Shown one piece after another: positions 39,364-46,929 of a stretch of DNA of 46,929 nucleotides. How positions within the stretch are numbered: position 1 is the first letter of the stretch; every line of letters starts with the position of its first letter. Under the pieces are notes generated by a model that made no database searches, was not told where the DNA came from, and saw nothing but the letters and a program-made list of their open reading frames with translations. The position numbers and the translations under genes were made by a program. Origin of the DNA: Methanomassiliicoccaceae archaeon (lineage in GTDB: Archaea > Thermoplasmatota > Thermoplasmata > Methanomassiliicoccales > Methanomethylophilaceae). Location: assembly GCA_003550345.1 (NCBI GenBank), contig PUJZ01000030.1, positions 1 to 46,929 of the forward strand, written 5' to 3'.

Positions 39364-40783
39364 GTACAGACGTCAGCACCCGATGATGATGGTCATCGAG
39401 GCCAGCCGCAGCGCGCCCGCCTTCATCGGCCTGGCCTTCGTGTTCTCCATAAGCTCTTTGGGCGTCTCCCTCGCCCAGTTCGCGGTCCAGTTCTCGGCGA
39501 CCTTCCTGGTCCTGCTCCTGATATCATCGGTCTTCAACAGCCTGAGCTGGGCCTTCTTCTGGTACCGCCATGAGCCCGGCTACGTGCACATCCGCCGCGG
39601 GGTGGTCTTCAAGAGCGAGCGCTCGATCAAGCGGGAGCGGGTGCAGTCCGTCAACGTCTACACCAACATACTGCAGAGGGCGGCCGGGCTGGCGACGTTG
39701 CAGATAAAGACCGCCGGGACCGGCGAGGAGGCGGAGGTCAACCTCCGCGCCCTGACCCTGGAGGAGGTGGAGGCGATCAAATCCCATCTCAAGAAGGACT
39801 ACAGCCCCGACTCCCCCCCGGAGGAGGAGGCCGAGGAGGCCGTCCACCGTCTCGACAACAAGGACCTATGGCTCGCAGGCATAACCTCAGGCCGTTTCCT
39901 GGTGCTGTTCTCGGTGATCGGCGTCGTCTTCTCCCAGCTGTTCACCTATATTCCCGATTGGATCTACGATTATGCCTTGGAGCTGCTCATCGACGTTCCA
40001 TTGGCGGCCATAGCCATCGCCGCCATCCTCCTCTTCCTGCTGTCGTGGGCGCTGTCGATAATCTCGTTCGTGGTCCAGTACGCCCGCTTCACCATCAGGC
40101 GCTACGAGGACAGGCTGGAGATAAGCTGGGGGATACTCAAACAGAACCATGTAACGGTGGGGCTGCATCGCCTCCAGGCGCTGGTGGTCATGGAGGGCGT
40201 GTTCAGGCAGCCTTTGGGCCTGAGCACCCTGTACATCGAGGTTGCCGGCGGCGGCGCCGAGGGTCAGGAGCAGATATCCATGCTCCATCCCCTGGTGCGC
40301 ATAAAGGAGCTCCAAGGCTTCCTGGGCGGCATCCTTCCGGAGTACAGCGTTCCAGCGGCCCCGGTGGAGCTGCCGCAGCGCTCCCTGCGGAGATACCTGC
40401 TGCGCGCCATGGCCCCCGCCGCGCTCTTCGCCGTGGCTGCCTGGGCGGCCTTGGCCGAGTACGGCATCGGCAACGGATGGCTGGCCTTGCTGCTGCTGGT
40501 ACCCGCCGCTCTGCTGGGGATGTCCCGCCATGCCAACGGAAGGACCGCCGTGGAAGGCTGCCAGATGACCCTCCGCTTCCGCGACATCAACCGTTACACG
40601 GTGATGATAAACAAGCCCCATCTGCAGTCCCTCAGCCTATTGGCGAACCCGTTCCAGCGCTACAACGACCTGCGGACGGTGCGGGCGGCGGTCCTCTCCT
40701 CCCCCAGCGGCAAGTCGTTCCAGGTCAAGGACGTCGACGCTGACGAGGCCCGGAGGGCCTGGGAATGGTACTCGCACCGATAG
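39347..40783 (+). CDS. Multi-PH-domain (YdbT-like) membrane protein
   Basis: The 478-aa protein has about six hydrophobic helices in pairs, each followed by a PH-like domain: VHIRRGVVFKSERSIKRERVQSVNVYTNILQRAAGLATLQIKTA, then ISWGILKQNHVTVGLHRLQALVV, and a third in the C-terminus (NKPHLQSLSLLANPFQRYNDLRT). This is the YdbT architecture that accompanies YdbS. It starts with clustered candidates GTG 39347, ATG 39350 and 39356. Its stop is TAG, one of two amber stops seen here. Confidence 0.85.
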   Translation: MMKMSEYRRQHPMMMVIEASRSAPAFIGLAFVFSISSLGVSLAQFAVQFSATFLVLLLISSVFNSLSWAFFWYRHEPGYVHIRRGVVFKSERSIKRERVQSVNVYTNILQRAAGLATLQIKTAGTGEEAEVNLRALTLEEVEAIKSHLKKDYSPDSPPEEEAEEAVHRLDNKDLWLAGITSGRFLVLFSVIGVVFSQLFTYIPDWIYDYALELLIDVPLAAIAIAAILLFLLSWALSIISFVVQYARFTIRRYEDRLEISWGILKQNHVTVGLHRLQALVVMEGVFRQPLGLSTLYIEVAGGGAEGQEQISMLHPLVRIKELQGFLGGILPEYSVPAAPVELPQRSLRRYLLRAMAPAALFAVAAWAALAEYGIGNGWLALLLLVPAALLGMSRHANGRTAVEGCQMTLRFRDINRYTVMINKPHLQSLSLLANPFQRYNDLRTVRAAVLSSPSGKSFQVKDVDADEARRAWEWYSHR

Positions 40784-40901
40784 GCCCGTTTCCGTTCCCG
40801 GGCCTGCGGGCAGGCGGCATCATACCCCGGTGGGGTGTTGGCCCCCGGCCTCTCCGCAACGTTAATGAGCCGCCTCGATGATAGGGCTAAGAGGTGGCGA
40901 T

Positions 40902-40988
40902 ATGGTCGAGGTCGTGATAGCAGCGGTGATAGTGGTAGGCGTTGCAGCGGTGATCCTTTCCAGAAGGGAGAATTATTGGCATCTTTGA
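40902..40988 (+). CDS. Single-pass 28-aa membrane microprotein
   Basis: The short frame encodes MVEVVIAAVIVVGVAAVILS then RRENYWHL, a single hydrophobic helix followed by basic residues. GAGGTGG lies four bases upstream of the ATG, and a GTTAATGAG box A about 40 bases upstream. Signals are good for such a small gene, though it is not proven. Function unknown. Confidence 0.5.
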   Translation: MVEVVIAAVIVVGVAAVILSRRENYWHL

Positions 40989-41063
40989 TGGTTAGGCCTA
41001 GATTCCCTCAGACCTGCGTGGCCTCCGATGATATGGAGGATGGGCTTTATAGGTGAACGGATC

Positions 41064-41099
41064 GGCCGCGAGGCCAAGCATCGGTCCTGCGTCGCGGCC
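41064..41099 (+). other. Inverted repeat upstream of the serine hydrolase
   Basis: GGCCGCGA (41064-41071) and TCGCGGCC (41092-41099) form a perfect 8-bp inverted repeat with 20 bases between. It lies between a GCTTTATAGG box A (41044-41053) and ATG 41152, so it would be in the leader or overlap the start site. Confidence 0.35.
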
Positions 41100-41151
41100 C
41101 CGTCCTGCAGTCAAGATATGCTTATCTCCCATAATCCCGTTGGGTAGGGGG

Positions 41152-42228
41152 ATGGAAGCAGAAACCGCAGAGAGGCTCATCGAGGAAAGGTTCAAAAAGG
41201 CCGTGGCCGCCGACCGCAGGATCCACGTGGCGCACCTGCTGGTGCATTCCGAAGATTCTGGACTGCACGTGGAGACCGCCGCCAGCGATGAAGGCGTATA
41301 CTCCCACCCGAAGCAGCCCTATTTCACGGCCAGCATCGGTAAGCTGTTCACCTCCGTCATCCTCGCCAACCTCGAGGAGCAGGGGGCCCTCTCCTATGAC
41401 GACCGCATCGCCGAGCATCTCGATGCGGACATCATGCGCGGCCTGCATGTGCACAAGGGCATCGACCACAGCCAGGAGGTCACCGTTGGCCAGCTGCTGA
41501 ACCACAGCTCCGGCCTGCACGACTACTTCGAGGAGGGCAGATCGATAAGGAGGATGGAGCTTGACGTCGTCCTCGCCGATCCGGACCGCTTCTGGACCCC
41601 TAGGGAGATAGTGGAGTACTCCAAGGCCAACAAGGAGACGCAGTTCCCTCCCGGGGAAGGCTTCTACTACTCCAGCACCGGATTCCATCTCCTGGGCCTC
41701 TTGATTGAGGAGCTCACGTCCATGCCGTACCATCGGGCGTTGTCTTCTTTCATATTCCGGCCCTTGGGCATGGCAAGCTCCTACCTGATACAGTACTCGG
41801 AGCCGATGGAGGAGAGCGAGCATCCGGTCGCCGGGGTGTATCTCGGCGGAACCGACGCCATCGGCTTCCGCAGCCTCAGCGAGGAGTACGCCGCCGGAGG
41901 CGTCGTCTCCACCTCCGAGGACCTCCTGCGCTTCACGAGGTCCTTCGCCGACCGGGAGATAGTCAGCGGCCGGGCGTTGAGAAAGATGCAGGAATGGAGG
42001 AAATTCTCTGTCGGACTCGACTATGGCTACGGCCTGATGCGCTTCCGCAGCATCCCGCTCATCATGCCATTCGAGCTCTGGGGGCACGCTGGAAGCACCG
42101 GCGCCTTCATGTTCCACAACCCGTCGGAGGACATCCATGTGATCGGCTCGGTGCATCAGCTGGGACATGTGAACAAGGCGATGCGGATAGCGTTCGGGGC
42201 TCTGGCCACCGCCTCCAAGGTTGGATGA
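41152..42228 (+). CDS. Serine beta-lactamase-like hydrolase (class C/esterase family)
   Basis: The 358-aa protein has the beta-lactamase class C/esterase fold. The catalytic SxxK is Ser61-Ile-Gly-Lys64 (ASIGKLFTS), the second motif is YYSSTGFHLLG with Tyr-Ser-Ser, and the conserved NHSSGL segment precedes it. The third motif is HAGSTGA (HxG form) near the C-terminus. No signal peptide is visible, so it is likely cytoplasmic and acts on an ester or peptide rather than an antibiotic. ATG 41152 is chosen since GGGGG lies upstream; the longer frame starting at 41053 has an implausible N-terminus. Confidence 0.87.
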   Translation: MEAETAERLIEERFKKAVAADRRIHVAHLLVHSEDSGLHVETAASDEGVYSHPKQPYFTASIGKLFTSVILANLEEQGALSYDDRIAEHLDADIMRGLHVHKGIDHSQEVTVGQLLNHSSGLHDYFEEGRSIRRMELDVVLADPDRFWTPREIVEYSKANKETQFPPGEGFYYSSTGFHLLGLLIEELTSMPYHRALSSFIFRPLGMASSYLIQYSEPMEESEHPVAGVYLGGTDAIGFRSLSEEYAAGGVVSTSEDLLRFTRSFADREIVSGRALRKMQEWRKFSVGLDYGYGLMRFRSIPLIMPFELWGHAGSTGAFMFHNPSEDIHVIGSVHQLGHVNKAMRIAFGALATASKVG

Positions 42229-42260
42229 GAGGCCTCCCTCCCCGGCAAGGCGGTTGAACA

Positions 42261-42269
42261 AAATATATA
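42261..42269 (+). promoter_or_regulatory. Box A for thiM
   Basis: AAATATATA is about 40 bases before the ThiM ATG at 42308. The leader (about 15-20 bases) is too short for a TPP riboswitch. Confidence 0.5.
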
Positions 42270-42307
42270 CCGGTCAGCGGATGACACCCCCTGCAGGAGA
42301 GAGCAAT

Positions 42308-43111
42308 ATGGACATGGCCCGCGAGACCGCACGTCTTTTCGACCGGATGAGGGAGAGGAGGCCCCTCGTCCACCATATAACCAACTACGTGACAGTGAAC
42401 GATTGCGCCAACATCGCCATATGCGCCGGCGCGGCGCCGGTCATGGCCGACGCCATCGAGGAGATGGAGGACATGGTGGCCATCGCTGGGGCGCTGGTGC
42501 TGAACATCGGGACCTTGAACGAGCGCCTGGTGGCTTCCATGCTGCGGGCGGGGGAGAGGGCCAACGAGCTGGGCATCCCCGTCGTGCTCGACCCGGTGGG
42601 CGCCGGCGCCACCCCCTACCGCACCGAGACGGCGAGGATGCTGCTGGACAGGCTCGAGGTCAGCGTCCTCAAGGGCAACGCCGGAGAGGTGGCCACGCTG
42701 GCCGGTTCGGAGGCGAAGGTGGTGGGCGTCGACTCCCACGGGGTGAGCGGGGACCTGCTCTCCATATGCGAGGATTTCGCCGTCCGCTCCGGCTGCACCG
42801 TGGCGATGACCGGGCCGAGGGACTTCATCAGCGACGGGGCTCGGAGCTTCATCGTGGAGAACGGCCACGGGATGATGGAGAAGGTCTCCGGCACTGGATG
42901 CATGGCGTCCACGGTGGTGGGGGCGCTCGTCTCGGGCAAGGAGGATGCCACGGTGGAGACCGCCGCCGCTCTGGCCGCCTTCGGCCTCGCCGGAGAGCAT
43001 GGCGCACGCGAGGCGGGGGGGCCGATGTCCTTCAAGACGGCGCTGTTCGACGCGATGGACGGATTGAAGGTCACCGAGCTAGCTTCCGAGGCCAGGGTGA
43101 CGAGGCTATGA
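42308..43111 (+). CDS. thiM: Hydroxyethylthiazole kinase
   Basis: The 267-aa protein is ThiM, which phosphorylates 4-methyl-5-(2-hydroxyethyl)thiazole for thiamine salvage. Signatures are VHHITNYVTVNDCANI at the N-terminus, LNIGTLNERLV, LDPVGAGATPYRT and the catalytic SGTGCMAST. ATG 42308 has GGAG nine bases upstream; the frame upstream has no such signal. It is followed by thiE with an ATGA overlap, the usual thiamine operon pairing. Confidence 0.95.
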   Translation: MDMARETARLFDRMRERRPLVHHITNYVTVNDCANIAICAGAAPVMADAIEEMEDMVAIAGALVLNIGTLNERLVASMLRAGERANELGIPVVLDPVGAGATPYRTETARMLLDRLEVSVLKGNAGEVATLAGSEAKVVGVDSHGVSGDLLSICEDFAVRSGCTVAMTGPRDFISDGARSFIVENGHGMMEKVSGTGCMASTVVGALVSGKEDATVETAAALAAFGLAGEHGAREAGGPMSFKTALFDAMDGLKVTELASEARVTRL

Positions 43112-43746
43112 CACGCTACGGCCTGTACGTCATTACCGACGAGAAAGTCTCCGGCGGGCGCAGCCATGCCGAGATCGCGAGGGCGGTGGCCCATGCGGGG
43201 GCGGACGTCATCCAGCTGCGTGACAAGGGCCTGTCGGGCGAGGAGCTGGCGGAGACCGCCCGCCAGCTCCGGGCCATAACCCGTGAGGCCGGGGTGCTGC
43301 TGTTGGTCAATGACAGCCTGGAGGCCGCCCTGGAATCCGGGGCCGATGGCGTCCACCTCGGTCAGACGGACCTTCCGTTGCGCGAGGCCAGGAGCATGGC
43401 GCCCCCCGGATTCATCATCGGGGTTTCAGTGGGCAACGCCGAGGAGGCCCTGGAGGCCGAGGAGGAGGGGGCGGACTACGTGGGGCTAGGGCCCATATAC
43501 CCGACCGGCTCCAAGGACGATGCTGGGCCCGCTTGCGGACTGAAGGCCCTCAGGGAGGTGAAGGCGGCGGTGGGCATCCCGGTGGTGGCCATCGGCGGCA
43601 TCACCAAGGCCAACGCCGCCGAGACACTGCGCAACGGCGCCGACGGCCTGGCGGTGATATCGGCGGTGCTGGCGCAGCCGGACATGGCCGGGGCGGCGCG
43701 GGAGCTGGCGGAGGCGATCGCCCAGGCCAGGCCGGGCAGCGGATGA
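43108..43746 (+). CDS. thiE: Thiamine phosphate synthase
   Basis: The 212-aa protein is ThiE, which joins the thiazole phosphate and HMP pyrophosphate. It has YGLYVITDEK, VIQLRDKGLSGEELAE, VNDSLEAALESGADGVHLGQTDLP (pyrophosphate and magnesium contacts), GLGPIYPTGSKDDA and AIGGI. ATG 43108 overlaps the ThiM stop. The long open frame from 42403 runs inside thiM and is not the start. Together with ThiM this gives a salvage branch for thiamine. Confidence 0.95.
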   Translation: MTRYGLYVITDEKVSGGRSHAEIARAVAHAGADVIQLRDKGLSGEELAETARQLRAITREAGVLLLVNDSLEAALESGADGVHLGQTDLPLREARSMAPPGFIIGVSVGNAEEALEAEEEGADYVGLGPIYPTGSKDDAGPACGLKALREVKAAVGIPVVAIGGITKANAAETLRNGADGLAVISAVLAQPDMAGAARELAEAIAQARPGSG

Positions 43747-43813
43747 AGGGCATGGATCGGGCCGACGGCATGGCCGTTTCCGAAGCAAGAAGGCCGGCCA
43801 GGGCCGCGGGGTC

Positions 43814-44005
43814 TCAGAACCATACCTTGTCGCGCAGCAGGTAGGTGGCGATCAGGAAGGCGGCCACCAGCACCAGGACGGTGAACGCCATGGCCAGGTC
43901 GCCGGCGCCCAACCAATGGTCGAAGGCGATGTAGCTGCCGAACAATATGGCCAGCAGCACAGCTACCGTCGCAATCCTGACCACCAGCTGCCTGGTCATA
44001 TCCAT
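43814..44005 (-). CDS. Small two-helix membrane protein
   Basis: This 63-aa protein has two hydrophobic helices (residues about 8-29 and 36-56) ending YLLRDKVWF. No family is recognised. It is convergent with thiE, with 67 bases between stops. Start ATG 44005 follows GAGAGG by about eight bases. Function unknown. Confidence 0.6.
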   Translation of the reverse strand: MDMTRQLVVRIATVAVLLAILFGSYIAFDHWLGAGDLAMAFTVLVLVAAFLIATYLLRDKVWF

Positions 44006-44190
44006 ATTTCTGACCTCTCCTAGACCCTCAGACTACGTTGCTTTAAGTGTTTCGCAACCGACCGAAAATAACCCCTTCACCGACATTTTGCGTATCGAGC
44101 ATTCAGGGCGCTGCCTCGGCCCATTTCTGCGGGAGTCGGCCTCGTGGCTGCCCGCCAAGCGAAAAAACATTAGAGTGGGGACGGTTCTCA

Positions 44191-44454
44191 TTGCAACTGA
44201 ACGGGGGGCCCGGCTTGGAACTGAGGGTTGAGAGGACCGGCGAATACAAACGCGTGCTCAATGCGCTATGGGAGCTGAGGATGGAGTTCATGCGCATCCA
44301 GTCGCGGGACCCGCAAGACCCCCGACTGGACATCCTACGCACCGAGATAGCCTTCCTGAAACGTTCCTTGATACTCATGGACTACGAGAGGGACGGCATG
44401 GAGCCCCCGCGGGCCTTCCAGAGGGACATCGAGGACCCTGACGCTAAAGGCTGA
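44191..44454 (+). CDS. Small helical protein of unknown function
   Basis: About 87 aa, mostly charged helix: ERTGEYKRVLNALWELRMEF, then RIQSRDPQDPRLDILRTEIAF and an acidic tail. No motif identifies its role. The start is uncertain: TTG 44191 is near the expected start site downstream of an AAAAAACATTAG box, and TTG 44215 is another option. Codon use supports coding from about 44215 onward. It is convergent with flavodoxin copy 2. Confidence 0.5.
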   Translation: MQLNGGPGLELRVERTGEYKRVLNALWELRMEFMRIQSRDPQDPRLDILRTEIAFLKRSLILMDYERDGMEPPRAFQRDIEDPDAKG

Positions 44455-44490
44455 CGGCGTTCGGCCCGCGGCCCAGGCGTGGATGGTCGC

Positions 44491-44946
44491 TTATCGCAAA
44501 GCGCCCCTGCCCGCCGCAGCCGCGCTGAGCAGCCCCTCGGTGAAATCCGACACCTTCCGCTCCCAGCCCTGCTCGAGCCCGTCCTTTCCGTCCAGGCAGA
44601 CGGTCATATACGAGAGGCAGCGCATCCCCCCTCCCGATAAGGCCTGCAGCATGGATTCGACGGCCTCGGAATCAGGCGTTGACCTGGTGGCCAGCAGCCC
44701 GTAGGGGCCTTCCCGCTGCACCCTGGCGAGGGAACGGAGGAAGGACCTCATCCTTCTGGGCGCCGATCCGATATGGGTCGGCGCCGAGAATATGTAGAGG
44801 TCCGCGCCGGCGGCCTCCTCCGCATCGACACGCTTCACGTCATGCAGCTCAGCCTCATGTCCCGCCTGCGATACCGTTTCCTCCATGAGCTTGGCGATCT
44901 TCCGGTTGCTGCCGAATGTCGTTTGGTAGATTATGAGGCATCTCAT
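44491..44946 (-). CDS. Flavodoxin-like protein (copy 2)
   Basis: The 151-aa protein starts MRCLIIYQTTFGSNRKIAKLM, an FMN-phosphate loop like copy 1, with LYIFSAPTHIGSAPRRMRSFLRSLARVQREG nearly identical in pattern to copy 1 (SSPTHIGRPPRKIRSFLKSLARVQRDG). The C-terminal halves differ, so the pair may serve different partners. The stop is TAA. It lies about 6 kb from the first copy, in opposition to an unknown gene. Confidence 0.85.
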   Translation of the reverse strand: MRCLIIYQTTFGSNRKIAKLMEETVSQAGHEAELHDVKRVDAEEAAGADLYIFSAPTHIGSAPRRMRSFLRSLARVQREGPYGLLATRSTPDSEAVESMLQALSGGGMRCLSYMTVCLDGKDGLEQGWERKVSDFTEGLLSAAAAGRGALR

Positions 44947-45093
44947 CCTAACACCCGGGGATCGAACGTGATAGGCGTTATTAAATGAGCATATCCGAGG
45001 AGCGGATAGGGCCGATACTCATTATATCCCTACGGAGCGATGGCCTCATATGAAGCGCGATCCCCGGTCGGGATGCGGAAAGGGGACGAAGCC

Positions 45094-45564
45094 ATGACTG
45101 CAGATGAGTGCTGTCCGCGCTTCGACCCTGGTCCATGGGACGGAGCGGAGTTCCAATGGGAGGGGAAGGGATTCGTCAAGGGCAGGGTAAGCGCATTCTT
45201 CCACATGCCGCTGAACTTCGGGAAGGTGATGAGGGGCCTGGACCGGAGGATCGCCGAGGCCGGTGCCCAGGCGGGACAGCCCATGAGCCTCTCCGGCAAC
45301 AGCTCGAGATGGGGGATGGACCTCTACGTCGCCGTCGATGGCGAGGTCCCGGGGGCGGAAAACCTGACGCTGAGCGGACGATTCGTCTCCAAGGCATACG
45401 AGGGCCCCTATGATGAGGTGGGCGCATGGCTGAAGGATTTCCAACGATTCGCTGAGGATAAAGGTCTGACACTGGATGAAGTTTACACATGGTTCACCAC
45501 CTGCCCCGGCTGCGCCAAGCTGCATGGGGAGAACCATGTGGTCATCATCGGCAGGCTGGCCTGA
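45094..45564 (+). CDS. GyrI-like small-molecule-binding protein
   Basis: The 156-aa protein has the sequence pattern of GyrI/effector-binding-like hydrolase proteins: CCPRFDPGPWDGAEFQWEGKGFV, FFHMPLNFGKVM, LSGRFVSKAYEGPYDEVGAW and TWFTTCPGCAKLHGENHVVI. The paired CxxC (CPGC) near the end and CC near the start are typical. Function is not established. ATG 45094 is chosen because GGGGACGAAGCC precedes it; upstream ATGs at 45040 and 45073 are in frame. A box A ATTATATCC at 45021 precedes it by about 70 bases. Confidence 0.7.
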   Translation: MTADECCPRFDPGPWDGAEFQWEGKGFVKGRVSAFFHMPLNFGKVMRGLDRRIAEAGAQAGQPMSLSGNSSRWGMDLYVAVDGEVPGAENLTLSGRFVSKAYEGPYDEVGAWLKDFQRFAEDKGLTLDEVYTWFTTCPGCAKLHGENHVVIIGRLA

Positions 45565-45678
45565 GCGCCCCCTTCGGAAAGGGACGTCTTGGATCAGAGC
45601 GGTTCATTGCTGCCGCGGACCAGGCAGATATGGCTGCGCAAGCTCCGATGGCGTCACCGGAGGCCGATGTTTTCACCC

Positions 45679-46830
45679 TCAGGCCCCCCCATCAACGGTA
45701 CGGCCCACCGCCTGGTATTCGATGAGGCGGCCCTCGGCATCGAATATTCCCTGGTAGCTCCATTCCAGCTCCATCAGCGAGCCGTCGTCCATGAACAGAC
45801 GGTGCCTGAAGCGGCCGTCGGGGCTCTGAGGGCAGATGGCGGACTTCAGCTCCTCGAAGCGCCGACCCTCCTCCTCGGGCATTAAGTCGAGGACCCTCCG
45901 CCCGACCGTCTCCTCCTCCGAGGTGAGAAGGGTCTCGTAGAAGGAGGGGTTGGCGAACGTCATCGTCATGTCAGGGTCGAAACGGCACACCATGTCGCGT
46001 TGGAGCCCCACCACCGACTGGTACCTGGCCTCGTAGACCGAGCCGCAAGCCTCCTTCTCGACCCAGCACGTTATGTCGCGGAGGAGGATGAGCACGGCCT
46101 CCTCCCCATCGAATTCTATGATGTTGTGGAACCCCTCCAGCCAGGTCCATCCTCCGTCACGTTTCCGGGTCCGCAGCCTCTGAAGGCCCAGGCCATCGTC
46201 CCGCAGAGAGGGGCCGCCAGGGCGCCCCGGGCCCAAGGGCCAATTTCCGCCCGGGGGTCCGCAGTCAAACAACCCAAGGTCGTCCAGGGTCTGCCCCTTC
46301 TTGACGCCTATCATCTCCTCGGCGGTGCGGTTGTAGAAACGCACCCTGCCATCGGATCCGAGGACCACCAGGCCCTGGTCCATCCCGTCGACCATCGTTT
46401 TGAGCCGGCGCTCGCTCTCGACGAGGCCCTTCTCGCTCTTACGGCGGGAGACTGCCTGCCTGACCATGTTTATGAGCTCGGCGAACTGCGCCTGGGGATT
46501 CCCTCCCTTCTGAAGGTAGAAGTCCGCCCCTGACATGAAGGCCTCAACGGCCACCTCCTCCCTCCCCTTGCCGGTGAATATTATGAACGGGAGGTCGTTC
46601 TCATGGGAGCGCAGCCTCTTCAAGAACTCCAGGCCGTCCATGCGGGGCATCTGGTAATCGGAGATGACCGCATCGAAATCGGCCTTTTCCAGAAGACCGA
46701 TGGCCTCGGGGGCGCCTTCCGCCGTCTCCACCTCGAAACCCCCCACGTCCTCGAGGTATATCTTCCCCAGCTCCAGAAGGCTGGTCTCGTCATCCAAATA
46801 GAGTATGCGGCACTGCCTGTCCCCCGTCAC
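45679..46830 (-). CDS. Response regulator with two PAS domains and no output domain
   Basis: The 383-aa protein has a receiver domain (about 5-120) with acidic pair DDE (13-15), phospho-acceptor Asp58 (SDYQMPRMDG), Thr86 and Lys108. Two PAS domains follow, near 140-260 (VLGSDGRVRFYNRTAEEM) and 275-380 (FDPDMTMTFANPSFYETL). There is no DNA-binding or enzymatic output domain, a layout common in archaeal signalling. Start GTG 46830 is supported by a TTATAAATA box A (46857-46865) about 30 bases upstream. The partner kinase is unknown. Confidence 0.87.
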   Translation of the reverse strand: MTGDRQCRILYLDDETSLLELGKIYLEDVGGFEVETAEGAPEAIGLLEKADFDAVISDYQMPRMDGLEFLKRLRSHENDLPFIIFTGKGREEVAVEAFMSGADFYLQKGGNPQAQFAELINMVRQAVSRRKSEKGLVESERRLKTMVDGMDQGLVVLGSDGRVRFYNRTAEEMIGVKKGQTLDDLGLFDCGPPGGNWPLGPGRPGGPSLRDDGLGLQRLRTRKRDGGWTWLEGFHNIIEFDGEEAVLILLRDITCWVEKEACGSVYEARYQSVVGLQRDMVCRFDPDMTMTFANPSFYETLLTSEEETVGRRVLDLMPEEEGRRFEELKSAICPQSPDGRFRHRLFMDDGSLMELEWSYQGIFDAEGRLIEYQAVGRTVDGGA

Positions 46831-46929
46831 TGAAAAACGTATTCTGCTTATCTGATATTTATAATTTATAATATTATGAAATAATCAAACGATTGTTAGC
46901 AGAATGAAGAGGGGGATTAGTGGGCCCAA
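46831..46929. promoter_or_regulatory. AT-rich promoter region at the right edge
   Basis: The last 99 bases contain the box A (minus strand TTATAAATA at 46857-46865) for the response regulator and a further ATAATATTATGAAATAAT tract. No gene is seen before the window ends. Confidence 0.45.

Noticed and set aside
42229-42307. Possible TPP riboswitch before thiM
   Set aside because: The box A at 42261-42269 leaves a leader of about 15-20 bases, too short, and no CUGAGA-type core is present.
42403-43107. N-terminal extension of ThiE
   Set aside because: The extension is an alternative frame of thiM with Gly/Arg/His-rich composition; MTRYGLYVITD is the normal ThiE start.
1-46929. CRISPR array, prophage or integrase attachment site
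   Set aside because: No regularly spaced repeats, cas genes, integrase or phage structural genes were seen; the tRNA-Gly is not followed by a duplicated 3' end in the window.

Overview
This window looks like chromosomal DNA from a high-GC archaeon, most likely a Thermoplasmatota member near the Methanomassiliicoccales (inference, no database search). Seen directly: archaeal TATA-type box A elements at typical distances from starts, both leaderless and Shine-Dalgarno-led genes, archaeal-type GlyRS and ValRS, a double-HTH Lrp/AsnC regulator, and many small membrane proteins. HypA and HypD imply a [NiFe]-hydrogenase. TGA ends nearly every gene, TAA about five and TAG only two. No CRISPR array, rRNA or replication origin was seen, and no gene-free stretch exceeds about 300 bases.

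Layout. 1-4240 (+): AsnB-like ATP-pyrophosphatase, FolC-like ligase, endonuclease III, HypA, HypD, mostly with overlapping ends. 4279-7142: a membrane protein (-), a DUF6884-like gene (+) whose 3' end overlaps a convergent tRNA-Gly(GCC), and a DEAD-box helicase (+). 7194-15301 (-), translation and stress: ValRS with an aberrant KMSKS loop, a four-CBS protein fused to a ribosome-hibernation-factor-like domain, GlyRS, a second CBS protein, UspA and an amidohydrolase. 15551-19294, redox, iron and membrane quality: two tandem 2[4Fe-4S] ferredoxins, a thioredoxin-reductase-like flavoprotein lacking CxxC, ferritin, NfeD and an SPFH protein. 19363-23835 (+): an operon of cysteine hydrolase, a second CxxC-less flavoprotein, an RlmN-like radical SAM protein and a gamma-glutamylcyclotransferase-like gene; the last is split by an IS1634-like element with perfect 18-bp inverted repeats and a 6-bp target duplication. 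23822-28727: membrane proteins, PAS protein, FMN-binding protein, histidine kinase, PrsW-like protease. 28890-31576 (+): ABC-2 exporter with two paralogous permeases around one ATPase. 31609-34425 (-): two tandem 464-aa DHA2-type MFS exporters. 34475-38732: methyltransferase, Lrp-type regulator, paired 53-aa zinc-ribbon proteins, a Cys-rich small protein, GYD protein, nitroreductase and flavodoxin. 38830-46830: PH-domain membrane proteins, serine hydrolase, ThiM-ThiE, small unknowns, a second flavodoxin, a GyrI-like protein and a REC-PAS-PAS response regulator.

Two themes recur. One is local paralogue pairs: ferredoxins, CxxC-less flavoproteins, ABC permeases, MFS exporters, zinc ribbons, flavodoxins and CBS proteins. 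The other is redox and stress physiology. The least familiar assemblies are the hydrolase/flavoprotein/radical SAM/cyclotransferase operon and the CBS-hibernation-factor fusion placed between two aminoacyl-tRNA synthetase genes.
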